A stretch of 64,000 nucleotides of DNA, taken from assembly GCA_021772935.1 (NCBI GenBank), contig JAJFLA010000049.1:62001-126000 (forward strand). Reading direction: 5' to 3'. The translations under genes were made by a program, and so were the position numbers. Each line of letters starts with the position of its first letter. Position 1 is the first letter of the stretch. The stretch comes from Gammaproteobacteria bacterium. GTDB lineage: Bacteria; Pseudomonadota; Gammaproteobacteria; Xanthomonadales; SZUA-36. The notes under the pieces are model-generated. The model was not told the DNA's origin and did not search any database. It saw nothing but the letters and a program-made list of their open reading frames with translations. This document shows positions 52,591 through 64,000 of the stretch, piece after piece.

Positions 52591-54474
52591 CTACGCATTT
52601 GCCAGATCCCCTTTGTCTTCCAGCCATGATTTCCGGTCTGAAGCACGTTTTTTACCTAGTAACATGTCCATGGTTTTGGTGGTCTTTGTCTCGCTGTCGA
52701 TCGTCAGTTGTATCAAGCGACGGGTATCGGGGTCGATAGTGCTCTCGCGTAACTGTAATGGGTTCATCTCACCGAGTCCCTTGAACCGGGTTTCCGAAAT
52801 TTTGCCTTTCTTTTTCTCAGCAGCGATGACATCCAGGACAGCCTGTCGTTCTTCGGCATCCAGCGCGTAATGGGTTTCTTTACCGACATCGATACGGTAC
52901 AGCGGCGGCATCGCAACAAAGATATGCCCTGTTTCAACCAGTGCATGAAAATGTTTCAGGAACAAAGCACATAGCAGTGTTGCAATGTGCAGACCATCCG
53001 AATCTGCATCCGCCAGGATAATGACCTTGCCGTAACGTAATTCTGAAATAATGTCGGAGCCGGGATCTACACCGATCGCGACTGAAATATCGTGGACTTC
53101 CTGGTTAGAAAGTACGGCGTCAGATTCGACCTCCCAAGTATTTAAGATCTTGCCACGTAATGGCAGAATAGCCTGGTATTCCCGGTTTCTGGCCTGCTTT
53201 GCTGAGCCACCAGCTGAGTCGCCTTCGACCAGAAACAATTCAGTCAGCGATAAATCCTGGGAGGTGCAATCGGACAGTTTGCCAGGTAGCGCCGGGCCGG
53301 ACGTGACCTTCTTGCGCACCACCTGGCGGTTTTTCTTCATACGTTTTTGCGCATTACTTATCGCCAATGCCGCAATCATTTCACCATCGGCTACATTCTG
53401 GTTCAGCCACAAACTGAAAGAATCTTTCACGACACCTGAAACAAAGGTAGCACTGGCACGAGATGAAAGCCGTTCCTTGGTTTGGCCACTAAACTGTGGG
53501 TCGGACATTTTTACCGACAGGATGTAGGCAATGCGATCCCAAATGTCATCCGGGGCTAGTCGTACACCTCGTGGTAACAGGTTGTGCATTTCACAAAATT
53601 CACGTAGCGCATCGACCAGACCGGTACGCAGACCGTTGACATGTGTGCCACCTTGTGTGGTCGGGATCAGATTGACATAACTTTCCTGCAACTGACCCCC
53701 TTCTGGCAACCAGCACAGGGCCCAACTGACCTCTGAATCGGTGCCTTTCAAATCACCAATGAACGCTTGTTCAGGTAGTTGTGCGATGCCCAACAGTGCA
53801 TTTTTTAGGTAATCTTCAAGCCCTTGGTTGAATTGCCACTCTTCTATTGCACCGCTTTTAGCGTCACATAGCGTGACGTGCAAGCCAGGGCACAGTACGG
53901 CTTTGGCACGTAACAGATGGCGTAACTGTTTATAGGCGATCTTTGCGCTGTCAAAGTACTTCGGGTCAGGCCAGAAACGGATACGTGTCCCGGTATTGCG
54001 CTGGCCTACGGAGCCAACCGCTTTTAACTCACTGGTTTTTTCACCATTTTGCAAACCCATGTGGTATTCATGGCCATCACGCTTGATCCAGATTTCAAAA
54101 TCTGTAGAAAGGGCGTTGACTACCGAAACACCCACGCCATGCAAGCCGCCGGCGAACTGATAATTTTCGCTGTTGAACTTACCGCCAGCGTGCAAACGCG
54201 TGAGAATCAACTCAACACCAGGAATACCGTGTTCCGGGTGCAGGTCTACCGGCATGCCACGACCGTTGTCCGTGACCTCAACAGAGGCATCTTCGTGCAA
54301 GGTGACTTCGATGTCTTTGCAATAGCCAGCCAGGGCTTCGTCAACACTATTGTCGATGACTTCCTGAATAAGGTGGTTGGGTTGGCTTGTGTCGGTGTAC
54401 ATGCCCGGGCGGCGTTGTACGGGTTCTAGCCCGGTCAGGACTTCAATATCCCGGGCCTGGTACTGTTTGCTCAT
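52591..54474 (-). CDS. parE: DNA topoisomerase IV subunit B
   Basis: About 627 residues from ATG 54474 (MSKQYQARDIEVLTGLEPV). GHKL ATPase motifs are VIDNSVDEALAG, VTDNGRGMP and GGLHGVGVSVVNALS. The TOPRIM region has ELFLVEGDSAGGSAKQ, ADADSDGLHIATLL and FKGLGEMNPLQL. The shorter length and lack of the GyrB insertion fit ParE of Gammaproteobacteria. Partner of ParC. Confidence 0.96.
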   Translation of the reverse strand: MSKQYQARDIEVLTGLEPVQRRPGMYTDTSQPNHLIQEVIDNSVDEALAGYCKDIEVTLHEDASVEVTDNGRGMPVDLHPEHGIPGVELILTRLHAGGKFNSENYQFAGGLHGVGVSVVNALSTDFEIWIKRDGHEYHMGLQNGEKTSELKAVGSVGQRNTGTRIRFWPDPKYFDSAKIAYKQLRHLLRAKAVLCPGLHVTLCDAKSGAIEEWQFNQGLEDYLKNALLGIAQLPEQAFIGDLKGTDSEVSWALCWLPEGGQLQESYVNLIPTTQGGTHVNGLRTGLVDALREFCEMHNLLPRGVRLAPDDIWDRIAYILSVKMSDPQFSGQTKERLSSRASATFVSGVVKDSFSLWLNQNVADGEMIAALAISNAQKRMKKNRQVVRKKVTSGPALPGKLSDCTSQDLSLTELFLVEGDSAGGSAKQARNREYQAILPLRGKILNTWEVESDAVLSNQEVHDISVAIGVDPGSDIISELRYGKVIILADADSDGLHIATLLCALFLKHFHALVETGHIFVAMPPLYRIDVGKETHYALDAEERQAVLDVIAAEKKKGKISETRFKGLGEMNPLQLRESTIDPDTRRLIQLTIDSETKTTKTMDMLLGKKRASDRKSWLEDKGDLANA

Positions 54475-54592
54475 GTGGTTCCGCTTTTTGGTGAATTGAT
54501 CGTACGCGAGCTGCGCACACAATGGGAGTTTTTTTCAGGGCAGGTGTTAACCGGCCCCCAAGTGTTTATCATCCTGAATTATGCGCTGAATT

Positions 54593-55132
54593 TCAATCTG
54601 ATTTATGCCCAAAACTGAAACCGGCTGTCACGGTGATGGCTGAGTTGCCGAGAATCTGGAGTTCGGTGAGAAAACGTTTATGCTTCAAACCGAATGTAGG
54701 AACCAGTCCGGGTGCGACACCGAGATCATTCAGCGGGATCTTGTCTTTGAATCGCCCTTTGTAGCCATGCAGAAAACCACCGGTCAACTTGAAATAGGCC
54801 CAATCCTGGTGGAATAAAGGCCATGAACGACCGGTATACAGGTATTGGCTGGGTTGACCAAAAGAATTATCAAAATGGGCGAAGCCATATATCCATCCGG
54901 AAGTTGTCTCGAAAGCAATGTTAAGTAATTTTGAATGGTTGACGTGCTCAGGGTCCGGGTCCCAGTGTCTTGTGTATAGAGACGTCTGAAAACGCCATTC
55001 GGCGATTTCAAAAGCGGTTACATTTCCAGCCATTACCAACAACAGCAAGACTAGCGAGATAAGCCCAGGTAATTTCAAGGGCGTTACTTTGAGGCGTAGC
55101 GGATTGCTTGCGTAATTATTTTTTGGATTCAT
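54593..55132 (-). CDS. Outer-membrane beta-barrel-like exported protein
   Basis: About 179 residues from the second ATG (55132), with a signal peptide (GLISLVLLLLVMAGNVTA). The mature region, with alternating aromatic/hydrophilic residues (RFQTSLYTRHWDPDPEHVNH, YGFAHFDNSFGQPSQYLYTG), looks like a small beta-barrel and ends VTAGFSFGHKSD. Similar proteins are annotated loosely as glycerol-phosphate transporters, but nothing here supports transport. Function unknown. Confidence 0.65.
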   Translation of the reverse strand: MNPKNNYASNPLRLKVTPLKLPGLISLVLLLLVMAGNVTAFEIAEWRFQTSLYTRHWDPDPEHVNHSKLLNIAFETTSGWIYGFAHFDNSFGQPSQYLYTGRSWPLFHQDWAYFKLTGGFLHGYKGRFKDKIPLNDLGVAPGLVPTFGLKHKRFLTELQILGNSAITVTAGFSFGHKSD

Positions 55133-55160
55133 TTGAGTTTTACACAAAGGCGCGAATTAG

Positions 55161-57754
<2,594 letters not shown>

Positions 57755-57799
57755 GCACGCCTAAGTTTCAAATAAGTTTGACCCAACAAGAGAACCTAA

Positions 57800-59089
<1,290 letters not shown>

Positions 59090-59096
59090 ATAGAAA

Positions 59097-59414
59097 ATGC
59101 GTGTAGTCACCCTGATACTGTTTATTTTATTGATATTGCTACAGTTTAAGTTGTGGTTGGGAGAGGGTGGCTTCGCCGAAGTGTCACGGCTTGAGACACG
59201 GGTTGAGGATCAACAGCAACAGAATGAGGAGCTATTGCAGCGAAATGCTGAGCTACAGGCTGAAGTGGAAGATTTGCGTGAGCGTCTGGATGCGGTGGAA
59301 GAACGAGCACGCAGCGAACTGGGGTTGATCAAACCAGCCGAGCAGTTTTATCAGGTAGTGCCGCCACCACCCGGTAATCATCAAACCAGCAGTGATGACG
59401 GAGAAGACAAGTGA
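59097..59414 (+). CDS. ftsB: Cell division protein FtsB
   Basis: A 105-residue bitopic protein with one N-terminal membrane helix (VVTLILFILLILLQFKLWL) and a coiled coil (ETRVEDQQQQNEELLQRN, then ELQAEVEDLRERLDAVEERA). The RSELGLIKPAEQFYQVV ending is typical. It forms the FtsBLQ divisome complex. Position between eno and ispD confirms it. Confidence 0.93.
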   Translation: MRVVTLILFILLILLQFKLWLGEGGFAEVSRLETRVEDQQQQNEELLQRNAELQAEVEDLRERLDAVEERARSELGLIKPAEQFYQVVPPPPGNHQTSSDDGEDK

Positions 59415-60109
59415 GTACAGGCCATGTTCACGCCCTGATACCTGCCGCCGGCCGTGGTACACGTTATGGTGGCGCAGTGTTGAAACAATATCTGCCGGTT
59501 GCTGGTAAAGCCGTACTGGCGCATGCCATCAGGGCATTCCAGTTCCACCCCCTGATCACCGACATCACAGTTGTTTTGGCTGAAGATGATCAATGGTTTG
59601 AGTCGGCCCTTGGGTCATTGTCTGCTGCCGTACAGACGGTTACCGGTGGCACTACACGCGCGCAATCTGTACGAAACGGTTTACGCTCCATTGCAGAAAA
59701 CCACCCTGGATCGAACTGGGTTCTTATTCATGATGCAGCACGACCGTGTCTGTCACCGGACAGTCTGGATAGGTTGCTGGAGCAAGGCTTGTCGTCTGCT
59801 GATGGCGCGATACTTGCGATGCCCGTTGGTGATACGCTAAAACGCGCAGGGGAAGCACAGGAGATTGTCGCTACGGTGGACAGAAGTGGTTTATGGGCAG
59901 CCCAAACACCCCAGCTATTCCGACTGGATGCACTCGCAGCGGCTATTGACTCTGCCCACGAGCAAGGTCGTGAATTGACTGATGAAGCATCGGCGATGGA
60001 GTTTGTCGGCGCGCGGCCAAAACTTGTGATGGGTTCTTCTGAGAATATCAAGGTTACGCATTCGAGTGACCTGGCAATCGTCGAAGCCTGGTTACAGCGC
60101 AGCGGCTGA
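59411..60109 (+). CDS. ispD: 2-C-methyl-D-erythritol 4-phosphate cytidylyltransferase
   Basis: A 232-residue cytidylyltransferase: LIPAAGRGTRYGG, LKQYLPVAGK, SVRNGL and LIHDAARPCLS, followed by DTLKRA and AQTPQLFRLDAL. It makes CDP-ME in the MEP isoprenoid pathway. GTG start overlapping ftsB; ispF follows after about 77 bases. Confidence 0.95.
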   Translation: MSTGHVHALIPAAGRGTRYGGAVLKQYLPVAGKAVLAHAIRAFQFHPLITDITVVLAEDDQWFESALGSLSAAVQTVTGGTTRAQSVRNGLRSIAENHPGSNWVLIHDAARPCLSPDSLDRLLEQGLSSADGAILAMPVGDTLKRAGEAQEIVATVDRSGLWAAQTPQLFRLDALAAAIDSAHEQGRELTDEASAMEFVGARPKLVMGSSENIKVTHSSDLAIVEAWLQRSG

Positions 60110-60186
60110 TCTCTCGGTATTTTGATAATGTCATGTGACTATGGTGAACTTGTCAGGTTTAATCTGAATAAAAGTAGGCATTGGAA

Positions 60187-60666
60187 ATGAAAACGCGTAT
60201 CGGACAGGGTATTGATGTGCATGCTTTTTGCGATGGTAATCAGCTGGTGCTGGGTGGTGTTCACATACCTTACGAAAAGGCCCTGGCAGCCCATTCGGAT
60301 GGTGACGTTGCGTTGCATGCCCTATGCGACGCGATGCTGGGTGCCGCAGCGTTAGGGGATATTGGTCGACATTTCCCGCCTTCTGATCCGCGATGGGCGG
60401 GTGTGGACAGCCGCGAGTTACTCCGCAAGGTCAATGTGCTGCTAAAACAAGAAGGCTGGTCGGTAAGCAATGCAGATATTACCCTGGTTTGTGAGCAGCC
60501 CAAAATCACCCCCTTTGCCAAACAAATGCAGGCTAATATCGCCGTGGACCTTGGCCTGGATACGCAGGACATATCGATCAAAGCGACAACCACCGAAGGA
60601 TTGGGTTTTTGTGGTCGCGGTGAGGGCATCACCGCGCTCGCCATCGTGCAGATAAAGAGCTGGTAA
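60187..60666 (+). CDS. ispF: 2-C-methyl-D-erythritol 2,4-cyclodiphosphate synthase
   Basis: About 159 residues from ATG 60187. It has IGQGIDVHAF and LGGVHIPYEK, the metal-binding HSDGDVALHALCDA, and IGRHFPPSDP. The C-terminal KATTTEGLGFCGRGEGI is typical. Next step but one after IspD in the MEP pathway. Its stop directly adjoins the truD start. Confidence 0.95.
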   Translation: MKTRIGQGIDVHAFCDGNQLVLGGVHIPYEKALAAHSDGDVALHALCDAMLGAAALGDIGRHFPPSDPRWAGVDSRELLRKVNVLLKQEGWSVSNADITLVCEQPKITPFAKQMQANIAVDLGLDTQDISIKATTTEGLGFCGRGEGITALAIVQIKSW

Positions 60667-61713
60667 GTGTTTGAGATTCCAGAGTGGCCGTATTCCCTGG
60701 ATGCGCCTGAGGCCAGCGGCGTCATTCGCAGTTACCCTGAAGATTTTATCGTTGAAGAAATTCCAAGAGTGGTTCCTGAAGGTGAAGGCGGCCATCTGTG
60801 GCTGTGGCTGGAAAAACGTTGTGCCAATACGGATTGGGTTGCAAGTGAATTAGCAAAAGCGGCCAGGTGTCCATTGCGTGACGTTGGCTATGCTGGTCTC
60901 AAGGACCGCCATGCAGTAACTCGTCAATGGTTCTCTGTTCCGTTGAGTGATGCAACCGCGGATGGTCTTGAAAAGCTGGAGATCGAAGATGTGCGAATCC
61001 TTGAAAGCCAGAAACATACACGGAAACTGAAGCGTGGCACACTCAATGGCAACCGATTTTGTCTCAAAATCCGTGACTTCAAAGGCGATGTTGCTCAAAC
61101 AGTTCAGCGTCTACAGCAAATCCGTGTTACCGGCGTGCCAAATTATTTTGGACCGCAGCGCTTTGGCCACAACGGTCGCAACATAGAGCAGGGGTTCCAC
61201 CTGTTGAAAAAGAGGGCCCGTCTCAAGCGCAATAAACGTGGGATTTACCTGTCTGCCATACGTAGTTTCCTGTTTAACCATGTATTGGCCGAACGGGTTC
61301 GTAGAGGCGATTGGAATGTCATGATTGATGGTGACCTGGCCATGCTGGATGGTACACAGTCGATTTTCCCCTGTGAAAAAGCCGATACAGATATTGAAGA
61401 TCGTTGCAGACGCCTTGATATACATCCCAGTGGGCCAATGCCGGGTGAGGCTGGCACCCAGCCGGGTGGAGATGTGGCGGAAATGGAGCAGCGTGTGCTG
61501 CAGAACTGGCCAGAACTGACGGGCGTGTTGGTGTCACAGCGAGTGCAAGCCAGCCGAAGGTCTTTGCGCTTGTACCCAGCAGAGTTTGTCTGGGAGTTTG
61601 AAGGCAAGGAACTGGAATTGGCCTTTGTATTGCCGCCCGGTGCCTACGCCACCACGGTTTTAAGGGAAATCCTCCTCTTTAGCGAGGCTAAACGAATGTC
61701 AAAGCGGAAATGA
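60667..61713 (+). CDS. truD: tRNA pseudouridine(13) synthase
   Basis: A 348-residue TruD with the catalytic motif VGYAGLKDRHAVTRQWFSV (Asp in KDR) and the TruD insertion domain (VPNYFGPQRFGHNGRN). It isomerises U13 in tRNA-Glu. GTG start immediately after the ispF stop. TruD following ispF is a common gammaproteobacterial order. Confidence 0.94.
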   Translation: MFEIPEWPYSLDAPEASGVIRSYPEDFIVEEIPRVVPEGEGGHLWLWLEKRCANTDWVASELAKAARCPLRDVGYAGLKDRHAVTRQWFSVPLSDATADGLEKLEIEDVRILESQKHTRKLKRGTLNGNRFCLKIRDFKGDVAQTVQRLQQIRVTGVPNYFGPQRFGHNGRNIEQGFHLLKKRARLKRNKRGIYLSAIRSFLFNHVLAERVRRGDWNVMIDGDLAMLDGTQSIFPCEKADTDIEDRCRRLDIHPSGPMPGEAGTQPGGDVAEMEQRVLQNWPELTGVLVSQRVQASRRSLRLYPAEFVWEFEGKELELAFVLPPGAYATTVLREILLFSEAKRMSKRK

Positions 61714-61720
61714 TATTAAA

Positions 61721-62170
61721 TTGGGAAGCATAAGTCTTTATCAATTGAAAGGCACTGCAGGCAGTGTCATCAACCAGTCGTTCCCGTTCAGGGAGTCAAT
61801 TGTGCTGGGATCATCTTCAAACTGTGATGTACAGCTCGATGAGGCGGGTGTCGCAGCGCGGCATGCTGAAATTCGCCTGATCGACGGTAAGTCATTGCTG
61901 TTGAAAGACCTGGGTTCTGAGGCCGGCACCTTGCGCAATGGTGAGCGGGTCGTGGAAACACTGCTGGCGTCTGGTGACGAAATCCGCATCGGCACCTGTC
62001 GCTGGATGTTACAGGCACCGGGTCTCCGGCCAGGGCGTGTCCTGACCGCTGATGTGCTTAGAAAGTCAACACGTCGCTGGCCGCGTGTATTGGTTTGGAC
62101 CCTTTTGTTTACATCAGCCGCTGCTGTGGCTGTGCTCAAGTGGAAACCGGAGTGGTTGAATATCTTTTAA
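61721..62170 (+). CDS. FHA-domain protein with C-terminal membrane helix
   Basis: About 149 residues from an apparent TTG 61721; no ATG or GTG is available in frame, so the start is uncertain. The FHA core is visible (IVLGSSSNCDVQLDEAGVAARHAEI split over two lines, DLGSEAGTLRNGERV). FHA domains bind phosphothreonine. A helix near the end (VLVWTLLFTSAAAVAVLKW) anchors it to the membrane. No partner kinase is seen nearby. Confidence 0.75.
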   Translation: MGSISLYQLKGTAGSVINQSFPFRESIVLGSSSNCDVQLDEAGVAARHAEIRLIDGKSLLLKDLGSEAGTLRNGERVVETLLASGDEIRIGTCRWMLQAPGLRPGRVLTADVLRKSTRRWPRVLVWTLLFTSAAAVAVLKWKPEWLNIF

Positions 62171-62245
62171 TCGGTATCGTGTTGATGTGGAAAGTATCTT
62201 TGCTCTTGCTTTTATGCGTGGGAGTGTCGAAGTAACCCGTGAAAG

Positions 62246-62791
62246 CTATTCTGAATTAAGCAAACCAAGCATCACGCTGTGTTGCCATTCACCATAGACA
62301 TACCAGCGGTCGCGGAACAGGCCTTCGCGCTGAAACCCCAGCTTTTCAAGAAGACCGAGGCTGGCAGCGTTTTCCATATCGACATCGGCTTCGATACGGT
62401 GCAATTTGAGGGTCTTGAATGCAAATTCAATGATGGCTTCAAGAGCCTGTTGCATCAGCCCTTGCCGCCAATAATTGTGATTCAGGATAAAGCCGATCTC
62501 TGCCCGGCGATTTTGCTGGCTGAATTGAAACAGGATACATTTCCCAATCATTGAGTCCTGACCATTGGGGATAAGTGACCAGCACATACTGTTGCCTTGC
62601 GCATCCGATTCGAGGTCTTCTTTTAATATGATAAGTGCATCATCTATGTTCGAGATCGGTTGGTTACTCCAGTATTTCATGCTTTGAGGGTCTGAAAGCA
62701 TGGCGAACATTCCTTCTGCGTCTGCCAGAGTTGACGGACGTAAGTAGAGGTCATTGGTGTTTAGTTCACGCGGAATATTGCATAAATCCAT
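62246..62791 (-). CDS. GNAT-family acetyltransferase (RimJ/RimL type)
   Basis: About 181 residues from ATG 62791, with AAAGGA 7 bases before. RimJ/RimL-like features: LYLRPSTLADAEGMFAML, EIGFILNHNYWRQGLMQQAL (acetyl-CoA loop) and HRIEADVDMENAASLGLLEK. It would acetylate an amino group on a protein or small molecule. It follows the HEACH protein gene by a few bases, so the two are probably co-transcribed. Confidence 0.85.
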   Translation of the reverse strand: MDLCNIPRELNTNDLYLRPSTLADAEGMFAMLSDPQSMKYWSNQPISNIDDALIILKEDLESDAQGNSMCWSLIPNGQDSMIGKCILFQFSQQNRRAEIGFILNHNYWRQGLMQQALEAIIEFAFKTLKLHRIEADVDMENAASLGLLEKLGFQREGLFRDRWYVYGEWQHSVMLGLLNSE

Positions 62792-62793
62792 GT

Positions 62794-63330
62794 TTAATCC
62801 TTTCTCAGCGTCCAGCAAGGTTGGCGTTGCTGATTGATCAATTTTTGTTGTAGTAACCAGCCCCGGGCTTCTTCAGCGTCGTGTTCAAACCAGGCCTGTG
62901 CCGAACCAAGTCTGAAGGTATATCCCCAGCGATCCATATCCTTGAACATGCGTTGTTGGCCAAGTTGTTCAATATGATCCGCCAGCAAGATCTGCAGGTA
63001 ACAGACTGCATTTTCCTCATCATAATCACCACCGGCATTGGTATGCAGGCCGTCACGCCTGGTTTCATCCATACAAATATAATGACAGGCCTCATGCAGG
63101 ATGGAATGTAAGGGTGTATCGGCCCTCACCAGCAATTCATTACCAATAAGGCCAGCTTCTTCATCGCCCCAGAAACTGCCGGGTATTTGCTGGCCGTTTG
63201 TGATGGTCTTAATTGACAATCCGTAGCTTGACAGCATATTGGCAATTGAGGTCAGTTCGACATCGGCCAGGCGTAATACGTCATTATTGTCGCCAGTCTT
63301 GTGCAGGGGTTGTAGAATTGTTTCGTTCAT
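62794..63330 (-). CDS. Zinc-metallopeptidase-like protein (HEACH motif)
   Basis: A 178-residue soluble protein containing HSILHEACHYICMDETR, an HExxH-type zinc motif near residue 82, with a downstream EENAVCYLQ segment that may supply the third ligand. No signal peptide. I do not recognise a named family; it resembles uncharacterised proteobacterial putative peptidases. It lies just upstream of the acetyltransferase in one operon. Confidence 0.65.
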   Translation of the reverse strand: MNETILQPLHKTGDNNDVLRLADVELTSIANMLSSYGLSIKTITNGQQIPGSFWGDEEAGLIGNELLVRADTPLHSILHEACHYICMDETRRDGLHTNAGGDYDEENAVCYLQILLADHIEQLGQQRMFKDMDRWGYTFRLGSAQAWFEHDAEEARGWLLQQKLINQQRQPCWTLRKD

Positions 63331-63452
63331 GGCGCTTTGTAATTAATGTGACTATTAGAACATAGGAATATGACCCGTCTGCGCTATTATGCGTATGCGG
63401 ACTACTGCCGCAAGTTATTTAGTGGCTCATTAGAGGTTTCACAAGATTCAGC

Positions 63453-64000
63453 ATGGACATACTCCAGGGTAAATACCGGCCGATTGAATTGCTCCGTTAT
63501 GCGGGTTTGTTTTTGTGGTTTTGTGCCGGTATTCCGATGTTGTTGATGCGAGTGATCTACCCGCAACCATTGCCCCTGGAGCTGTACATTGGCTGGTTCA
63601 TGCTGCACGGTTTATTCGGCTTGATGTACTGGAACCTGATGCAGTACCTGCCGGAACGCACAGCCATCAGCCATCGTTTACTATACCTGAGCGTGTTAAC
63701 TGGAAGTGCACTGGGTATTAGTGCAGTCTCACAGTCTTTGATGGGCGGGATATTGCTACTGATCGTATCTGTTGTGCTGCCGTGGATGTTAACGGTTGTG
63801 CCTGCAGTTACCTGGCTCATTGCACAAAATGTGGTGCTTGCAGTTACTTTGAGTCGCATACCGGAAGTAAGTCTGAGTGATGCTTCAATGGAGGCTGCTT
63901 TGTTTCTTGGTATTTCTCTGTTCGCATTTATGAGTTCGGTGGTTGTTTTGCGTCAAAATGCGGTCCGTGATGAGTTGCGCAAAGTTAATTCGGAACTACG
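63453..64000 (+). CDS. N-terminal membrane part of a probable sensor histidine kinase (cut by window edge)
   Basis: The frame from ATG 63453 stays open to the right edge, giving 182 residues. It has about five to six hydrophobic helices (YAGLFLWFCAGIPMLLM, GGILLLIVSVVLPWML, AALFLGISLFAFMSSVVV) followed by QNAVRDELRKVNSELR. A membrane sensor leading into a helix of this kind is typical of histidine kinases or diguanylate cyclases. The catalytic domain is not in the window, so the class is uncertain. Confidence 0.6.
   Translation, partial: MDILQGKYRPIELLRYAGLFLWFCAGIPMLLMRVIYPQPLPLELYIGWFMLHGLFGLMYWNLMQYLPERTAISHRLLYLSVLTGSALGISAVSQSLMGGILLLIVSVVLPWMLTVVPAVTWLIAQNVVLAVTLSRIPEVSLSDASMEAALFLGISLFAFMSSVVVLRQNAVRDELRKVNSEL

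Overview
The window looks like chromosome of an uncharacterised gammaproteobacterium, probably a marine or sediment facultative anaerobe with sulfur metabolism. The evidence is the gene order pyrG-kdsA-eno-ftsB-ispD-ispF-truD, a complete hisGDCBHAF(IE) operon with bifunctional hisB and fused hisIE, parC/parE, a TonB-dependent receptor and lipoproteins. I cannot name a genus. No rRNA, tRNA, CRISPR array, prophage or intact insertion sequence is visible.

Layout. (1) 0-5.2 kb: the end of an octaheme tetrathionate-reductase-type cytochrome, a seven-haem cytochrome fused to a b-type membrane domain, and two YeeE/YedE sulfur transporters. The second transporter carries a rhodanese-like domain without its catalytic Cys and ends in a GGCG tail like that of SoxY. 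(2) 5.2-9.7 kb: a Tat-exported molybdenum hydroxylase (2Fe-2S and molybdopterin subunits) with its maturation genes xdhC and mocA. (3) 9.9-15.7 kb: a thioesterase, a DUF2207/LemA pair, a glycosyltransferase fused to a WbsX domain, and a GIY-YIG protein. (4) 16.1-23.5 kb: a TrpR-family regulator followed by the his operon. (5) 23.6-25.8 kb: a radical SAM gene between direct repeats and a small exported protein.

(6) 25.8-39.5 kb: a reductive pyrimidine degradation regulon. It holds an NCS1 permease and a TonB receptor diverging from a RutR-like operator, then beta-ureidopropionase, PreT, PreA, a RutR-type TetR regulator, dihydropyrimidinase and a fungal-type cytosine deaminase. Together they would take cytosine or uracil from outside the cell to beta-alanine, ammonia and CO2. 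The block is interrupted at 34.0-37.5 kb by accessory genes (sulfotransferase, membrane protein between repeats, exported protein, TetR with tandem operators).

(7) 40.1-49.5 kb: the most unusual region, built around two divergent heme-copper oxidase (HCO) subunits. The first, at 40279, has a damaged metal-ligand set and is preceded immediately by a MITE-like element. The second, at 45259, lacks the His-Tyr cross-link tyrosine, has a CuA subunit II and a small membrane subunit, and lies behind a DNR/NnrR-like box at exactly -41.5 from a plausible -10. That layout fits an sNOR (NorSY)-like nitric oxide reductase. Between them lie an SCO1/SenC protein, a one-polypeptide fusion of cytochrome b, two [4Fe-4S] clusters and MvhD, and a bacteriohemerythrin. 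A heme A synthase-family gene follows. I infer a nitric-oxide or other N-oxide respiratory module.

(8) 49.7-64 kb: housekeeping genes (parC, parE, pyrG, kdsA, eno, ftsB, ispD, ispF, truD) with small accessory genes, ending in the N-terminus of a likely sensor kinase.

All identifications come from reading the translated sequence and recalling families. No database search was run.
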